A stretch of DNA of 64,000 bases from Allokutzneria sp. A3M-2-11 16 (GTDB lineage: Bacteria > Actinomycetota > Actinomycetes > Mycobacteriales > Pseudonocardiaceae): positions 21,946-85,945 of the forward strand of contig NZ_JANAVO010000018.1 of the NCBI RefSeq assembly GCF_024213555.1, given 5' to 3'. A program made the position numbers and the translations under genes. Below, piece after piece: positions 44,612 through 53,293 of this stretch; within the stretch, counting starts at the first letter, position 1; every line of letters starts with the position of its first letter. The notes beneath the pieces are model-generated. The model had not been told where the DNA came from. It saw nothing but the letters and a program-made list of their open reading frames with translations, and did no database searches.

Positions 44612-45831
44612 GGACCTTTCCCGGCTGTCTCGGTGAGGAAGGACTCCGCGCCCCACGGGCTGGACACCGCCCGCCACATGGCGGCCGGGTCGTTGAAGTT
44701 GTTGACGAAGGCGTCGGCGACGCGCTTGTCGCCCGCCGCCTCGGCGAGCAGGCGGAGCACGTGCGGCGGTGGCGGGGCGAGGAAGGCGTTGCTCCAGTTC
44801 ACGGCGTCGCTGACGCCGTCCCACAGCTGCTTCGACATCGCGCGGCAGAACATCTCGTCGTAGGGCGGCAGGGTGCTGGCGATGGCGTCGGCGAGGGTGA
44901 ACGCGGTCAGCGAGGCGAGCCCGGTGCCCTGCGCGGACAGCGGGTCGTTGACGATCCAGGCGTCTCCGATGGCCAGCGCGAACGTGCCCTCCCCGAGGTC
45001 CGCCCAGTTGTGCCGGACCACCGGGGTGATGCCGCCCTGGGCCAGACCACCGGGCGCGGTCAGAGCGAACTCCCGGAGGTCGACGCGCTCCCGCAGGCTC
45101 GGCGCGTGCGTGGCCAGCAGCTCAAGCACCGCCCGGTGGAACGCCGCCGGATCGGCCGTGGCGTCCATGTGGCACAAGGGTTCCAGCGGCCCGCCCGGCA
45201 CGGCCTCGACGGCCAGCACGTCCACCCGTCCGTCCAGGGAGAAGAACGGCAGGCGCAGGATCTCGCCGACGCCCGGCAGGAAGTGGATGTCCATCGAATG
45301 CGGCGTGGCCTCCCCGATCCCCCGGTACAGGCCGGTGCACAGGATGCGCGGCGGCGCCGAGTAGGGCGAGCGGTCGGCATCGCGCGGGAACAGCCGCTTC
45401 ATCGACGGGCTGCCGTTGGCGACCACCACGAGGTCGTGGTCGCGCGCCAGCCGGTCGATCGAGGCCGTCCCGAACACGATGTGACCACCGCGATCGGCGT
45501 AGTCGGCCATCAGCTGGGGCAGGTAGAGCCGGAAGTCCACCACGCTGCTGGGCGGGTTCAGGTCGGCCCGGAAACCGAGCGTGGACGCGCCGTGCAGCGT
45601 GACGTGCCACGTGTGGGTCTGGGCGTCGGGGAACCGCCAATGGTGCACGCCCAGCAAGTCCTCGCGCGCCTGTGTTTGGCCGAACCTGGCGGGGAAGTTC
45701 CTCGGCCTGCTCGCCCGGATCTCCGCGCCGGTGTGGTCCGTGTGGACGGTGGTGTGCACGCCAAACTGCTGGAGCCGGAGCGCGAGGTGCAGCCCGGCGA
45801 TCCCCGCGCCCACGATCCCGATGCTTGTCAT
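44608..45831 (-). CDS. Styrene-monooxygenase-like flavoprotein (StyA family), copy 1
   Basis: 407 residues. The N-terminus GIVGAGIAGLHLALRLQQFG and the following VHTDHTGAEIRASRP region match StyA-type, two-component FAD monooxygenases; GDAWIVNDPLSAQGTGLAS is the second FAD-contact region. StyA epoxidises vinyl aromatics using FADH2 from a separate reductase; no styB-like reductase is in the window. Copy 2 is encoded at 46961-48187. Start ATG overlaps the LLM gene stop (ATGA). In this operon it could oxidise the vinyl group of a styryl isonitrile (inference). Confidence 0.85.
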   Translation of the reverse strand: MTSIGIVGAGIAGLHLALRLQQFGVHTTVHTDHTGAEIRASRPRNFPARFGQTQAREDLLGVHHWRFPDAQTHTWHVTLHGASTLGFRADLNPPSSVVDFRLYLPQLMADYADRGGHIVFGTASIDRLARDHDLVVVANGSPSMKRLFPRDADRSPYSAPPRILCTGLYRGIGEATPHSMDIHFLPGVGEILRLPFFSLDGRVDVLAVEAVPGGPLEPLCHMDATADPAAFHRAVLELLATHAPSLRERVDLREFALTAPGGLAQGGITPVVRHNWADLGEGTFALAIGDAWIVNDPLSAQGTGLASLTAFTLADAIASTLPPYDEMFCRAMSKQLWDGVSDAVNWSNAFLAPPPPHVLRLLAEAAGDKRVADAFVNNFNDPAAMWRAVSSPWGAESFLTETAGKGP

Positions 45832-46964
45832 GTCCCTGTCCTTCTGGGGTTGGAATGCAGCTGTTCGGCCAACCACGCCACCGTCTCCACGGCGAACTCC
45901 GCGTCCTGGACCGAGACGAGCGCCGACGCCGGGATCAGCACGACGTGCCGCAGACCGGCGTCGACGAACTCGGCGATCCTGGCGAGCACGGTCCGCGGAG
46001 TGCCCGCGACGACCTGTGTGGCCACCACGTGGTCCGGCACGGCCTTGATCGCCCGCGTCACCTCGTCCCGGCCAAGCCGGTGCGGCAACAGCTTCGGCAG
46101 GCCGCGGTAGTCCTCTCCGAAGGGGTGCGCGGCCCCGTGTGCACGCCATGCAGCGGCACTGGAGTGCAGCGCGAGGTAGCGAATCGGCGTGCTGCACAAC
46201 AACTTCCGTACTGCCTCATCGGTTCGTCCGACCACAATGGACAGTCCGAGCGCCGGAGTGATGCCGTCCGGGTCCCGACCGGCGGCGGTGGCCGCGGCGC
46301 GGACCACGGCCAGCCGCCTCGCGTACTCCTCGGGAGTCATGGGCTCCCACGGGTACCAGCCGTCCGCGTGGCGTCCGGTGAGCTCCAACATCCGCGGGCC
46401 GTTCGCGCCGAGCCAGATCCGAGGCGTGCGGCCTTCCGGGGCGCGCAGGTCCATCAGCGCCTTGTCCAGGGTGAAGAAGCGGCCCTGGAAGTCCAGCGGT
46501 CCCCGCGCCTCCAGGCACATCCTGATCAGCTTCAGCGCCTCTTCCACCCGGGCGACCGGGCGGTCGTGCGCGATGCCGTAGGGCTGGAGGTTCTCCAGTG
46601 CTCCCGCGCCGATGCCCAGCACGGGCGCCCGCTCGGTGAGCTGGGCGAGGGTCAGGAAGGTCTGGGCCAGCAGCGCGGGATGGCGGCGGTGCGGGTCGGT
46701 GACCCCGACGCCCAGCCGCACCGGACCGGCGCCACCGGCCAGGTGGCCGAGCACGGTCGCGAAGTCCAGGCAGTCGTCCGGAGTGGGCGACTGGGCGGCC
46801 TGGAAGGTGAACTCGGTGTCCCACAAGGCTCTGGGGAACGCGCTGATCAAGTGGTCCAGCGTCCAGAACGAGTCCAGCCCGGCCGCGCGGGCGGCGCCGA
46901 GCAGGGTGCGCCCCGCCTCGACAGAGCCGCTGGTCCCCCACGCCAGCCCGACTTCGACGCTCAT
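45828..46964 (-). CDS. LLM-class F420-dependent oxidoreductase
   Basis: 378 residues. The luciferase-like TIM barrel is visible as FWTLDHLISAFP, VRLGVGVTDPHRRHP, LGIGAG and IWLGANGPRMLELTGRHADG, typical of actinobacterial F420 enzymes. ATG at 46964 overlaps the stop of the second StyA-like gene. It may reduce or oxygenate a pathway intermediate with F420H2. Confidence 0.85.
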   Translation of the reverse strand: MSVEVGLAWGTSGSVEAGRTLLGAARAAGLDSFWTLDHLISAFPRALWDTEFTFQAAQSPTPDDCLDFATVLGHLAGGAGPVRLGVGVTDPHRRHPALLAQTFLTLAQLTERAPVLGIGAGALENLQPYGIAHDRPVARVEEALKLIRMCLEARGPLDFQGRFFTLDKALMDLRAPEGRTPRIWLGANGPRMLELTGRHADGWYPWEPMTPEEYARRLAVVRAAATAAGRDPDGITPALGLSIVVGRTDEAVRKLLCSTPIRYLALHSSAAAWRAHGAAHPFGEDYRGLPKLLPHRLGRDEVTRAIKAVPDHVVATQVVAGTPRTVLARIAEFVDAGLRHVVLIPASALVSVQDAEFAVETVAWLAEQLHSNPRRTGT

Positions 46965-48187
46965 GCCCCGGCCTCCGCCGAGCGAGCCCGATCCAGGAAC
47001 CGCGCGGTCGCCTCCGGTCCGGAAATGCTGTGCCACATGGCTTCCGGGTCATCCAGATTGCGCACGAAGGCGTCGGCGACGCGCTGATCGTCGGCCGCTT
47101 CGGAGATCAGCTGCCCCAGGTGCGGCCGCGGTTCACCGATGAACAGGTTCGTCCAGTCCACGACGTTCCCGGCGGTGGACCACAGCTGCTCGGACACCTT
47201 CCGGCAGAACTCCTCGTCATACGGCGGAGTGCTGAAGCGCAACACCTCGGCCAACTGGAAAGCGTTGCGGGAGCCCAGGTTCGCGCCCTGCGCGGTGATC
47301 GGATCGTTGACGATCCAGGCATCCCCGATAGCCAAGGCGAACGTGCCGTCCGCGACCTCGGCCCAGCCGTGGCGCACCACCGGGGTCACCGCGCCCTGCA
47401 GGAAGTCCTCCGGCCTCGTCAGCGCGAGCTCCCGCACCCGCTCCCGCAACGAAGGCGCGTGGACGGCGATCGCGTTCAGCAGGGCCCGGCCGAAACCGCC
47501 GGGGTCCGCGGCCTGATCCCATCGCGCCAGCTCGTCCAATGGTCCACCCGGCACCGCCTCGACCAGCACCGCGGTGACCCGGCCCGCGAAGGAGTAGTAG
47601 CTCGGTGCGTGGATCTCCCCCGCGCCGGGAATCATGTGCATGCTCATTCCGGCGGGCTCCGGCGGCTCGATGCCGTGGTAGAGACCGCCGACGAGATGCC
47701 TGCGGGGCGCGAGGTACGGCGACCGCTCGGGGTCTCGGGGGAACACCTCGGTCAACGCCGTCCGACCGGCGGCCACCACCAGCAGGTCGTGCTCGCCAAC
47801 CAGCTCCGCGAGCCCCGCCCGGTCCGGCACCGACCGCCGCACCAGCCGACCACCCCGCCGCACGTAGTCCTCCAGCAGCGCGGCCAGGTAGATCCGGAAG
47901 TCCAGCGAACTGGCGGGGTTGGGAAGCTTGCCGCGGAAGGACGGGCCGCCCTCCACGTGCAGGTGCATCCAGGCGTTGTCGGACTCCCCGGACTCCCAGT
48001 GCGCGACGCCGAGCGCGCGTTCCCTGGCCCTGGTGGAGTCGAACCGGGTCACGAAGTTCCTCGGCCGCCCGGCGCGGATGTCCTCCGCCGTCTCGTCGGT
48101 GTACAGCGTCGCGTCGATGCCGAGTTGGTGCAGCCGGAGCGCGAGGTGGAGACCGGAGATGCCCGCTCCCACGATGCCGATGCTCAT
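46961..48187 (-). CDS. Styrene-monooxygenase-like flavoprotein (StyA family), copy 2
   Basis: 408 residues, closely related to copy 1: GIVGAGISGLHLALRLHQLG at the N-terminus and GDAWIVNDPITAQGANLGS in the FAD domain. The conserved spacing and equal length point to a tandem duplication with the LLM gene between the copies. The ATG overlaps the antiporter gene stop (ATGA). The two copies may perform successive oxidations or form a heteromer; this is inference. Confidence 0.85.
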   Translation of the reverse strand: MSIGIVGAGISGLHLALRLHQLGIDATLYTDETAEDIRAGRPRNFVTRFDSTRARERALGVAHWESGESDNAWMHLHVEGGPSFRGKLPNPASSLDFRIYLAALLEDYVRRGGRLVRRSVPDRAGLAELVGEHDLLVVAAGRTALTEVFPRDPERSPYLAPRRHLVGGLYHGIEPPEPAGMSMHMIPGAGEIHAPSYYSFAGRVTAVLVEAVPGGPLDELARWDQAADPGGFGRALLNAIAVHAPSLRERVRELALTRPEDFLQGAVTPVVRHGWAEVADGTFALAIGDAWIVNDPITAQGANLGSRNAFQLAEVLRFSTPPYDEEFCRKVSEQLWSTAGNVVDWTNLFIGEPRPHLGQLISEAADDQRVADAFVRNLDDPEAMWHSISGPEATARFLDRARSAEAGA

Positions 48188-49566
48188 ACAGCGGTTCCGA
48201 TGTTCGAACGGATGGGGACGGAGCCCGCGGCGTCGTCGGGGTCGCCGCGGTGCAGGAGGGTGAGCAGCGGGCTGGTCATCGCGGTGGTGACCAGCGCCAT
48301 GATCACGAAGATGGTGAACAGCTCCACGGAGAGCACGCCGAGCGACAGCCCGATCTGCAGGATGACGATCTCCGTGAGGCCGCGGCAGTTCATCAGCACG
48401 CCCAGTGCGGCGGCGCGGCGCGCCGGCAGCCCCACCACCAGGCCGGGCAGCCAGGTGCCGAGCAGCTTGCCGCCGATGCCGACCGCGATGACCAGCAGCA
48501 GCACCCACATGCCGCCGCGCAGGGTGGAGATGTCGGTGCGCAGTCCGACCGCGGCGAAGAAAACGGGCAGCAGCAACCAGTTCACCGGGGCGGACAGCTG
48601 TTCGGCGAACTCGTCGACCACGTGCGTCTCGCGCGGGACGACCAGCCCGGCCATGAACGCGCCGAAGATCACGCCGATGCCGATCACCTCGGTCACGGCG
48701 GCGGCGCAGAGCAGGAAACCCAGCAGCACCACCGCGACCACCGTCGCGTGATCGCCGAGCCTGGCCATCAACCACGCCAGCAGCGGGCGGACGACGAACC
48801 ACATCACCAGGCAGAACAGCACGCTCAACAGCACGGTGCCGAGAACTCCGCCCGCCGCCGACTCGCGGGCGACCGCGACCACGAACGCCAGCACGCACCA
48901 CGCGGTGAGGTCGCTGACGCCCGCGGTCGCCAACCCGAGCGTGCCCAGCCGGGTCCGGCTCAGGCCCCGCGCGAGCAGGATCTTCGCCAGTACGGGAAAG
49001 GCGGTCACGCTGAAGGCCACGCCGCAGAACACGGTGAAGGGCAACGAGGCCACCCCGGCGGGCCGGTACTCGTCCAGCGGCCCGGCTCCCATCAGGACAC
49101 CGAACAGGAACGGCACGGCGATCCCGGTGTGTCCCAGGACGAACGCCCGTGAACCGTTGCCGCGTAACAGGGACAGCCGCACATCGGCGCCGACCAGGAA
49201 CATGAAGAACACCACGCCGAGCTGCGCCAACGCATCGAGCACCACCAGCACGCCGGGGCCGAACAACGCCGCCGACATCCCGGGTGCCAGTGAGGGGCCC
49301 AGCGCGAGCCCGGCCGCGATCTCGCCGATCACCGGCGGTTGGCCGAGTTTTCGTGCGATGGCACCGGCCACACACGCCGCCACCACCACCGTGAGCAGCG
49401 CGAGCAGGAGGTTCACCACGTCGGCCCGGGGTGCCGGGTCCGAGCCGACGGGATCGTGCACCGGTCCCGCCGACCGACCGCGCAGGACCAACGCGACACC
49501 GAGGGCGGGAACCAGCGCGAACAACCCGTAGGCGGTCAGCTGGCGCCACCGTGCCGACACAGTCAT
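48184..49566 (-). CDS. CPA2-type cation/proton antiporter
   Basis: 460 residues with 12-13 membrane helices. KLGQPPVIGEIAAGLALGPS, GVVFFMFLVGADV and FGAFMAGLVVPRE are hallmark segments of the CPA2 (KefB/NapA) family. No Trk-type nucleotide-binding tail is present. ATG at 49566 overlaps the halogenase stop (ATGA). In metabolite clusters such antiporters may export an ionisable product or protect against it. Confidence 0.86.
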   Translation of the reverse strand: MTVSARWRQLTAYGLFALVPALGVALVLRGRSAGPVHDPVGSDPAPRADVVNLLLALLTVVVAACVAGAIARKLGQPPVIGEIAAGLALGPSLAPGMSAALFGPGVLVVLDALAQLGVVFFMFLVGADVRLSLLRGNGSRAFVLGHTGIAVPFLFGVLMGAGPLDEYRPAGVASLPFTVFCGVAFSVTAFPVLAKILLARGLSRTRLGTLGLATAGVSDLTAWCVLAFVVAVARESAAGGVLGTVLLSVLFCLVMWFVVRPLLAWLMARLGDHATVVAVVLLGFLLCAAAVTEVIGIGVIFGAFMAGLVVPRETHVVDEFAEQLSAPVNWLLLPVFFAAVGLRTDISTLRGGMWVLLLVIAVGIGGKLLGTWLPGLVVGLPARRAAALGVLMNCRGLTEIVILQIGLSLGVLSVELFTIFVIMALVTTAMTSPLLTLLHRGDPDDAAGSVPIRSNIGTAV

Positions 49567-51347
49567 GCCGATTGCTCGCCCACTCGGACGATCTGCGCGC
49601 GCACCAGCCTCTTCAGCAGTTGCCGTTGGGGCACAGTGAGTTTCTCGTCGAGCTGGCCCACCGTCACCGGCCCCGCCGACAACAGGTGCCACAGCTCCGC
49701 CGCGCCATCCCGGTCCAGGCCGCGCACTTCCGAGACGTCCGGCCGCTCGGCGAGGAAGAACCGGTGACAGGGCACGGGAGCGTCGAGCGGGCCGGGCAGC
49801 GCGCCGCCGTCGCCCATCGGGTCCTCCCAGTACCGGGCGATCGCCTGCTTCAGCTCGGTCGGCAGCTCGAACGGCGGCGGCGGGACGAACGCCTTGAACC
49901 CGGGCACGTCCATGCCGACACCGAGCCGGACGGAAGCCCCCTCGGCCAGCGTCAGCGGGGTGTCGGGCTCCAGGACTCCCGGCTCGGCGCGCTCGGCGGT
50001 CCGCACGAAGGGCCCTTCGCGGTCCAGGTCGGCCGTCAGCCTCGTGCCCTGGGTCATGAGCTGGAGGAGGTCGGGGGTGAACGCGGTGTTCAGCAGGGCG
50101 TCGAAGGTGCGCTCCTGGATGTCCAGGACGGTGTCGTCGCCGGTCCCCCGGCTCTGCCAGTAGATGCTGTCCGGGTTGTTCTTCCCGATCGCGTGGTACC
50201 ACTGGTCGATCGACAGGGCGAAGGTCTCGGCCATGCCGTGCCAGCCCTCGTCGTAGTCCCGCCACAGGTCCCGTTCGGCCTGCTCGGAGAGCTCGCCGGA
50301 CAGCGTCCGCTCCAGCAGCATGGCGACCGCGACCGCCTGCGTGGTCGAGAAGGCCACGCCGGAGGAGAACAGCGGGTCCACGAAGTACGCGGCGTCGCCG
50401 ACCAGGATCCACCGCTCGTCGTAGTCGGCGAAGCGGTCGTTGATCATCGAGTAGTTCGTCGCCGTCAGCATCTTGTCCGCGATCGGCTCGACGGCGCCGA
50501 TCAGGTCCTTCAGCAGCGGCACCTCGTGCACCGTGCGCAGGAAGGTGGCCTGGTCGGTGAAGTCCTTGCCCGGCTGCTTGAGCACCTCGGGGTTGGTCAC
50601 GATGCCGATGGAGTGGGTCAGCTTCCGCTCGCCGTCGACCAGCTTGCGCACCGGGATGTACCAGCACCAGCCGTCCGGGAAGGCGAAGCAGCCGATCGGC
50701 GACAGGTTCTCCTCGCGGAAGACGTTCCAGTCACCGGGCAGGCTCTGCGTCGGCTCGCCGTGCAGGAAGTGCTGCCAGATGGCGATGTTGCGGTAGCCGG
50801 ACAGCCACTGGCGCTTCTGCTTGGCCGCGATGCTGTTGCGCCGTCCCGACGCGTCCACGAAGTACCGGCCCCGCACGGTGCGCCCGTCCTTGAGCGTCAC
50901 CACGCACCCGTCCGGCCGCGGCTCGAGCTCCCGCACCGACGTGCCCTGGAAGACCTCCACGCCCAGCTCCGCGGCGTGGTCGAGCAGGATGTGGTCGAAC
51001 TCCGCGCGGTCAACGTGCATCGACCACCGGTAGACCCCGTCCTCCAGCACGTTGGCGTGGTCGAAGAAGGTCACCTTGGGGTCGTTGGCGTCCCAGTTGA
51101 AGACGCCGCCGAACTTCTTCACCCAGCAGTCGCTGGCCAGCACCTTGGGCAGGACCCCGGTTTCGGCCAGCACCGGCACCAGGGGGTGCGCGAAGGACTC
51201 GCCGATGTGCTCGCGGGGGAAGACCTCCTTGTCGAACAGCGCGATCCGCAGGCCGGTCCGCTTCGCCAGCAACGCGCCCAGCGTCGACCCGGCGGGACCG
51301 CCGCCCATGATGATCACGTCGTAGCCGGACGAGATGTCCTCGCTCAT
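49563..51347 (-). CDS. FADH2-dependent halogenase
   Basis: 594 residues. FAD-binding GGGPAGSTLG at 15-24, REHIGESFAH (45-54), likely catalytic lysines Lys77/78 before FGGVFNW, the halogenase fingerprint WCWYIP at 227-232, and FVDPLFSSGVAFS. The pattern fits carrier-bound or phenol-type variant B halogenases more than free tryptophan halogenases. A C-terminal extension (about 450-594) has a helical domain of unknown role. It would add Cl or Br to an electron-rich ring. It starts 14 bp after the 2-oxoglutarate oxygenase gene. Confidence 0.87.
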   Translation of the reverse strand: MSEDISSGYDVIIMGGGPAGSTLGALLAKRTGLRIALFDKEVFPREHIGESFAHPLVPVLAETGVLPKVLASDCWVKKFGGVFNWDANDPKVTFFDHANVLEDGVYRWSMHVDRAEFDHILLDHAAELGVEVFQGTSVRELEPRPDGCVVTLKDGRTVRGRYFVDASGRRNSIAAKQKRQWLSGYRNIAIWQHFLHGEPTQSLPGDWNVFREENLSPIGCFAFPDGWCWYIPVRKLVDGERKLTHSIGIVTNPEVLKQPGKDFTDQATFLRTVHEVPLLKDLIGAVEPIADKMLTATNYSMINDRFADYDERWILVGDAAYFVDPLFSSGVAFSTTQAVAVAMLLERTLSGELSEQAERDLWRDYDEGWHGMAETFALSIDQWYHAIGKNNPDSIYWQSRGTGDDTVLDIQERTFDALLNTAFTPDLLQLMTQGTRLTADLDREGPFVRTAERAEPGVLEPDTPLTLAEGASVRLGVGMDVPGFKAFVPPPPFELPTELKQAIARYWEDPMGDGGALPGPLDAPVPCHRFFLAERPDVSEVRGLDRDGAAELWHLLSAGPVTVGQLDEKLTVPQRQLLKRLVRAQIVRVGEQSA

Positions 51348-51361
51348 GGACTTCCCTCTCC

Positions 51362-52168
51362 TCAGATGACCTGGACGCGTTGCAGGTGGCGGACGGACTC
51401 ACCGGTGAAGGCGTTGCGGCCGTGCACCAGCGCGTGGTTGTCCGCGATGACGACGTCGCCGGTCCGCCATTCGTGCGGGTAGCAGTAGCGGGGCTGGTGC
51501 AGCCGCTGGGCCAGGTCCTCCAGCAGCGCCGGGACCTCCGCTTCCGGCACCCCGTCGACCTCCAGGAACAACGGGTTGAGGAAGGACTCCGGGTCCAGCG
51601 GCTCGGCGTAGCGCACCGTGGGCATGCCCGAGCGCGGGTGCACCGCGACCAGCGGCTCCGTGACATCGCCGCCGTAGTGGGCCAGCTTGTCGGTGGCGTA
51701 GCGGACGCTGATCTGCGACCAGTGGGCACGCAGCTCCGGCGGGGCGTCGCGGTAGACGCGCGTGGTGTCGCTGAAGACCGTCTCGCCACCGGCGCCGGGG
51801 GATGCCTCCAGGCACTGGAACATGAAGTAGCCGGGCGTGTTCTTGGCGAACACACCGTCCCAGTGGAACGGGACGTCGCCGCGCGCGAACAGGTAGTTCT
51901 TGGGGTTCTCGTGCTGGACGAGGTCGAAGACCTCGCCGAAGTCCCAGCGCAGCACCTCGCCCCACCGGTGGCAGTAGGCGGCGAAGCCCTCCGTGTCCAG
52001 CAGCGGGAACCCGCGCAGGACCAGCACCCGCGCCTCCTCGGTCCAGCGCGCGAGCACCTCTGGCGGCAGGTCGGTCAGCGCCAGGCCGTCGCTCGCCTCG
52101 ACCAGCAGGCCGAAAGGGGTGAGCGGTGTGCGCCGCAGGGTGGTGGGGTCGAGGGAGGTCGACGTCAT
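51362..52168 (-). CDS. Fe(II)/2-oxoglutarate oxygenase, TauD/PvcB-IsnB-like
   Basis: 268 residues. Metal ligands His102 and Asp104 in PFHWDGVF and His249 in NHALVHGRNAF; Arg260 or Arg264 probably binds 2-oxoglutarate. PvcB and IsnB enzymes, encoded beside isocyanide synthases, oxidatively decarboxylate the 2-isocyano acid to a vinyl isonitrile; the family and position here fit that role. ATG at 52168 overlaps the isocyanide synthase stop (ATGA). GGAGG lies 9 bases upstream. Confidence 0.85.
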   Translation of the reverse strand: MTSTSLDPTTLRRTPLTPFGLLVEASDGLALTDLPPEVLARWTEEARVLVLRGFPLLDTEGFAAYCHRWGEVLRWDFGEVFDLVQHENPKNYLFARGDVPFHWDGVFAKNTPGYFMFQCLEASPGAGGETVFSDTTRVYRDAPPELRAHWSQISVRYATDKLAHYGGDVTEPLVAVHPRSGMPTVRYAEPLDPESFLNPLFLEVDGVPEAEVPALLEDLAQRLHQPRYCYPHEWRTGDVVIADNHALVHGRNAFTGESVRHLQRVQVI

Positions 52169-53145
52169 GGGAGGAGTCCTCCGTCCGGTCCGAGGTGCGG
52201 CGCCACGAAATGACTGGGGCGGTTGTCCCGCCAGATGACCGAGGCGTTCATCCGTTCCGCTTCGTATCGTTTGACGAGGGTGAAGTTCACGCCGTTGTCG
52301 AAAACGACTCCGTGCCAGGGCGTGAGCCAGTTGTCCTTCGTGCGGAGCAACTGGAACCCGATCTTCTCGGAATGCGGCGCCTGCGGGTGGATCGACAACC
52401 GGAGTGCTCCGGGAAATCGCTCGGCCACCACGGAGCTCCACGCGTTGCTGCGCTGGATCGTCTGATAGGCGAGCTCTTTCGCCTCCTGCCGGATCTTGGA
52501 CCGGCTACGACCGGCGCCCGCGGCGACCTGGTCCTCGAAGACGAACCGGTGAATCCCGTTGAACAGCGCGCGCCATTCCGGCTCCCGGCGGACTCGTCCT
52601 CTGAGGTCGTCGACCGGGGTCGCGTAATCGCGGTCGAGGAGCCCGCGCAGGTTCGGGTAGTCGCGCCTGCCGAACGCCTCCGGCAGCCCGTAGAGCTCCA
52701 CCGAGGCCCAGCCCGACGCGGTCAGAACGCGCTGGAGCTCCTCGTGGTAGGCCGTGACGTCGTCGTCGGCCACCCCGACGACGTCGCCGAAGACGTGGCC
52801 GTCCGAGCAGATCGTGACCCGCGCGCCCGGCGGGTAGAAGTGGCTGATGTGGTCGCAGAAGGACTGGATGAACTCCAGCGCGAGCCGCTCGGCGAGGTCG
52901 GGCAGCTTCCCCAGCACCTTGTTCGTGTTCGGCGACTTCGCCGGAAAAGCCGGGATGACGAAATGGATCGGTTCGCCAACGCGGATGAACGCGTCCACCT
53001 TGGCCCGATGGATCTCGAAGCATCGCGCGCACGGTCGCCGCGCACACGGGTCCGTCGCCGAGGAAAGCCTCCGGAAACGGAAAAGATAATCAAGGACAGT
53101 GCTTGGTATGGCGTCACCTAACGGCAGCAGTCCTGTAGAAGTCAC
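52165..53145 (-). CDS. Isocyanide synthase (IsnA/PvcA, DIT1-like family)
   Basis: 326 residues. IsnA/PvcA converts the amino group of tyrosine or tryptophan to an isonitrile, using ribulose 5-phosphate as the carbon source. Family segments: FVIPAFPAKSPNTNKVLGKL, the ICSDGHVFGDVVGV strand, ELYGLPEAF, and LRLSIHPQAPHSEKIG near the end. First gene of the ten-gene operon. GTG at 53145 with GAGAGG upstream; a longer frame reaches into the leader hairpin. Substrate is not readable from sequence; an aromatic amino acid is expected from the family. Confidence 0.9.
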   Translation of the reverse strand: MTSTGLLPLGDAIPSTVLDYLFRFRRLSSATDPCARRPCARCFEIHRAKVDAFIRVGEPIHFVIPAFPAKSPNTNKVLGKLPDLAERLALEFIQSFCDHISHFYPPGARVTICSDGHVFGDVVGVADDDVTAYHEELQRVLTASGWASVELYGLPEAFGRRDYPNLRGLLDRDYATPVDDLRGRVRREPEWRALFNGIHRFVFEDQVAAGAGRSRSKIRQEAKELAYQTIQRSNAWSSVVAERFPGALRLSIHPQAPHSEKIGFQLLRTKDNWLTPWHGVVFDNGVNFTLVKRYEAERMNASVIWRDNRPSHFVAPHLGPDGGLLP

Positions 53146-53170
53146 GCCGCGCCTCTCGCAGGTTTTCAAT

Positions 53171-53213
53171 GTCGGAAAATGCCGCTCCACCTGGGGCGGC
53201 ATTTCTTTCCGAC
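53171..53213 (-). promoter_or_regulatory. Strong hairpin in the leader of the isonitrile operon
   Basis: A near-perfect 43-bp inverted repeat: outer arms GTCGGAAA / TTTCCGAC and inner arms ATGCCGC / GCGGCAT around a short loop. It ends 25 bp before the isocyanide synthase GTG. It could terminate transcription from the upstream monooxygenase gene, or act as a leader structure affecting stability or expression of the operon. Confidence 0.6.
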
Positions 53214-53241
53214 ATCAAACCCAGCCGCCAACCACCGGTCA
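53214..53241 (-). promoter_or_regulatory. Candidate promoter of the isonitrile operon
   Basis: On the minus strand TTGACC (53241-53236) and TTTGAT (53219-53214) are separated by 16 bp, a good match to a housekeeping sigma promoter. Transcription would begin at the edge of the leader hairpin. Confidence 0.5.
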
Positions 53242-53293
53242 ACCGAGCACTTTTTCGAACCCGGGAACCTCGTGGTGCCATGGCGGCCGGTAC

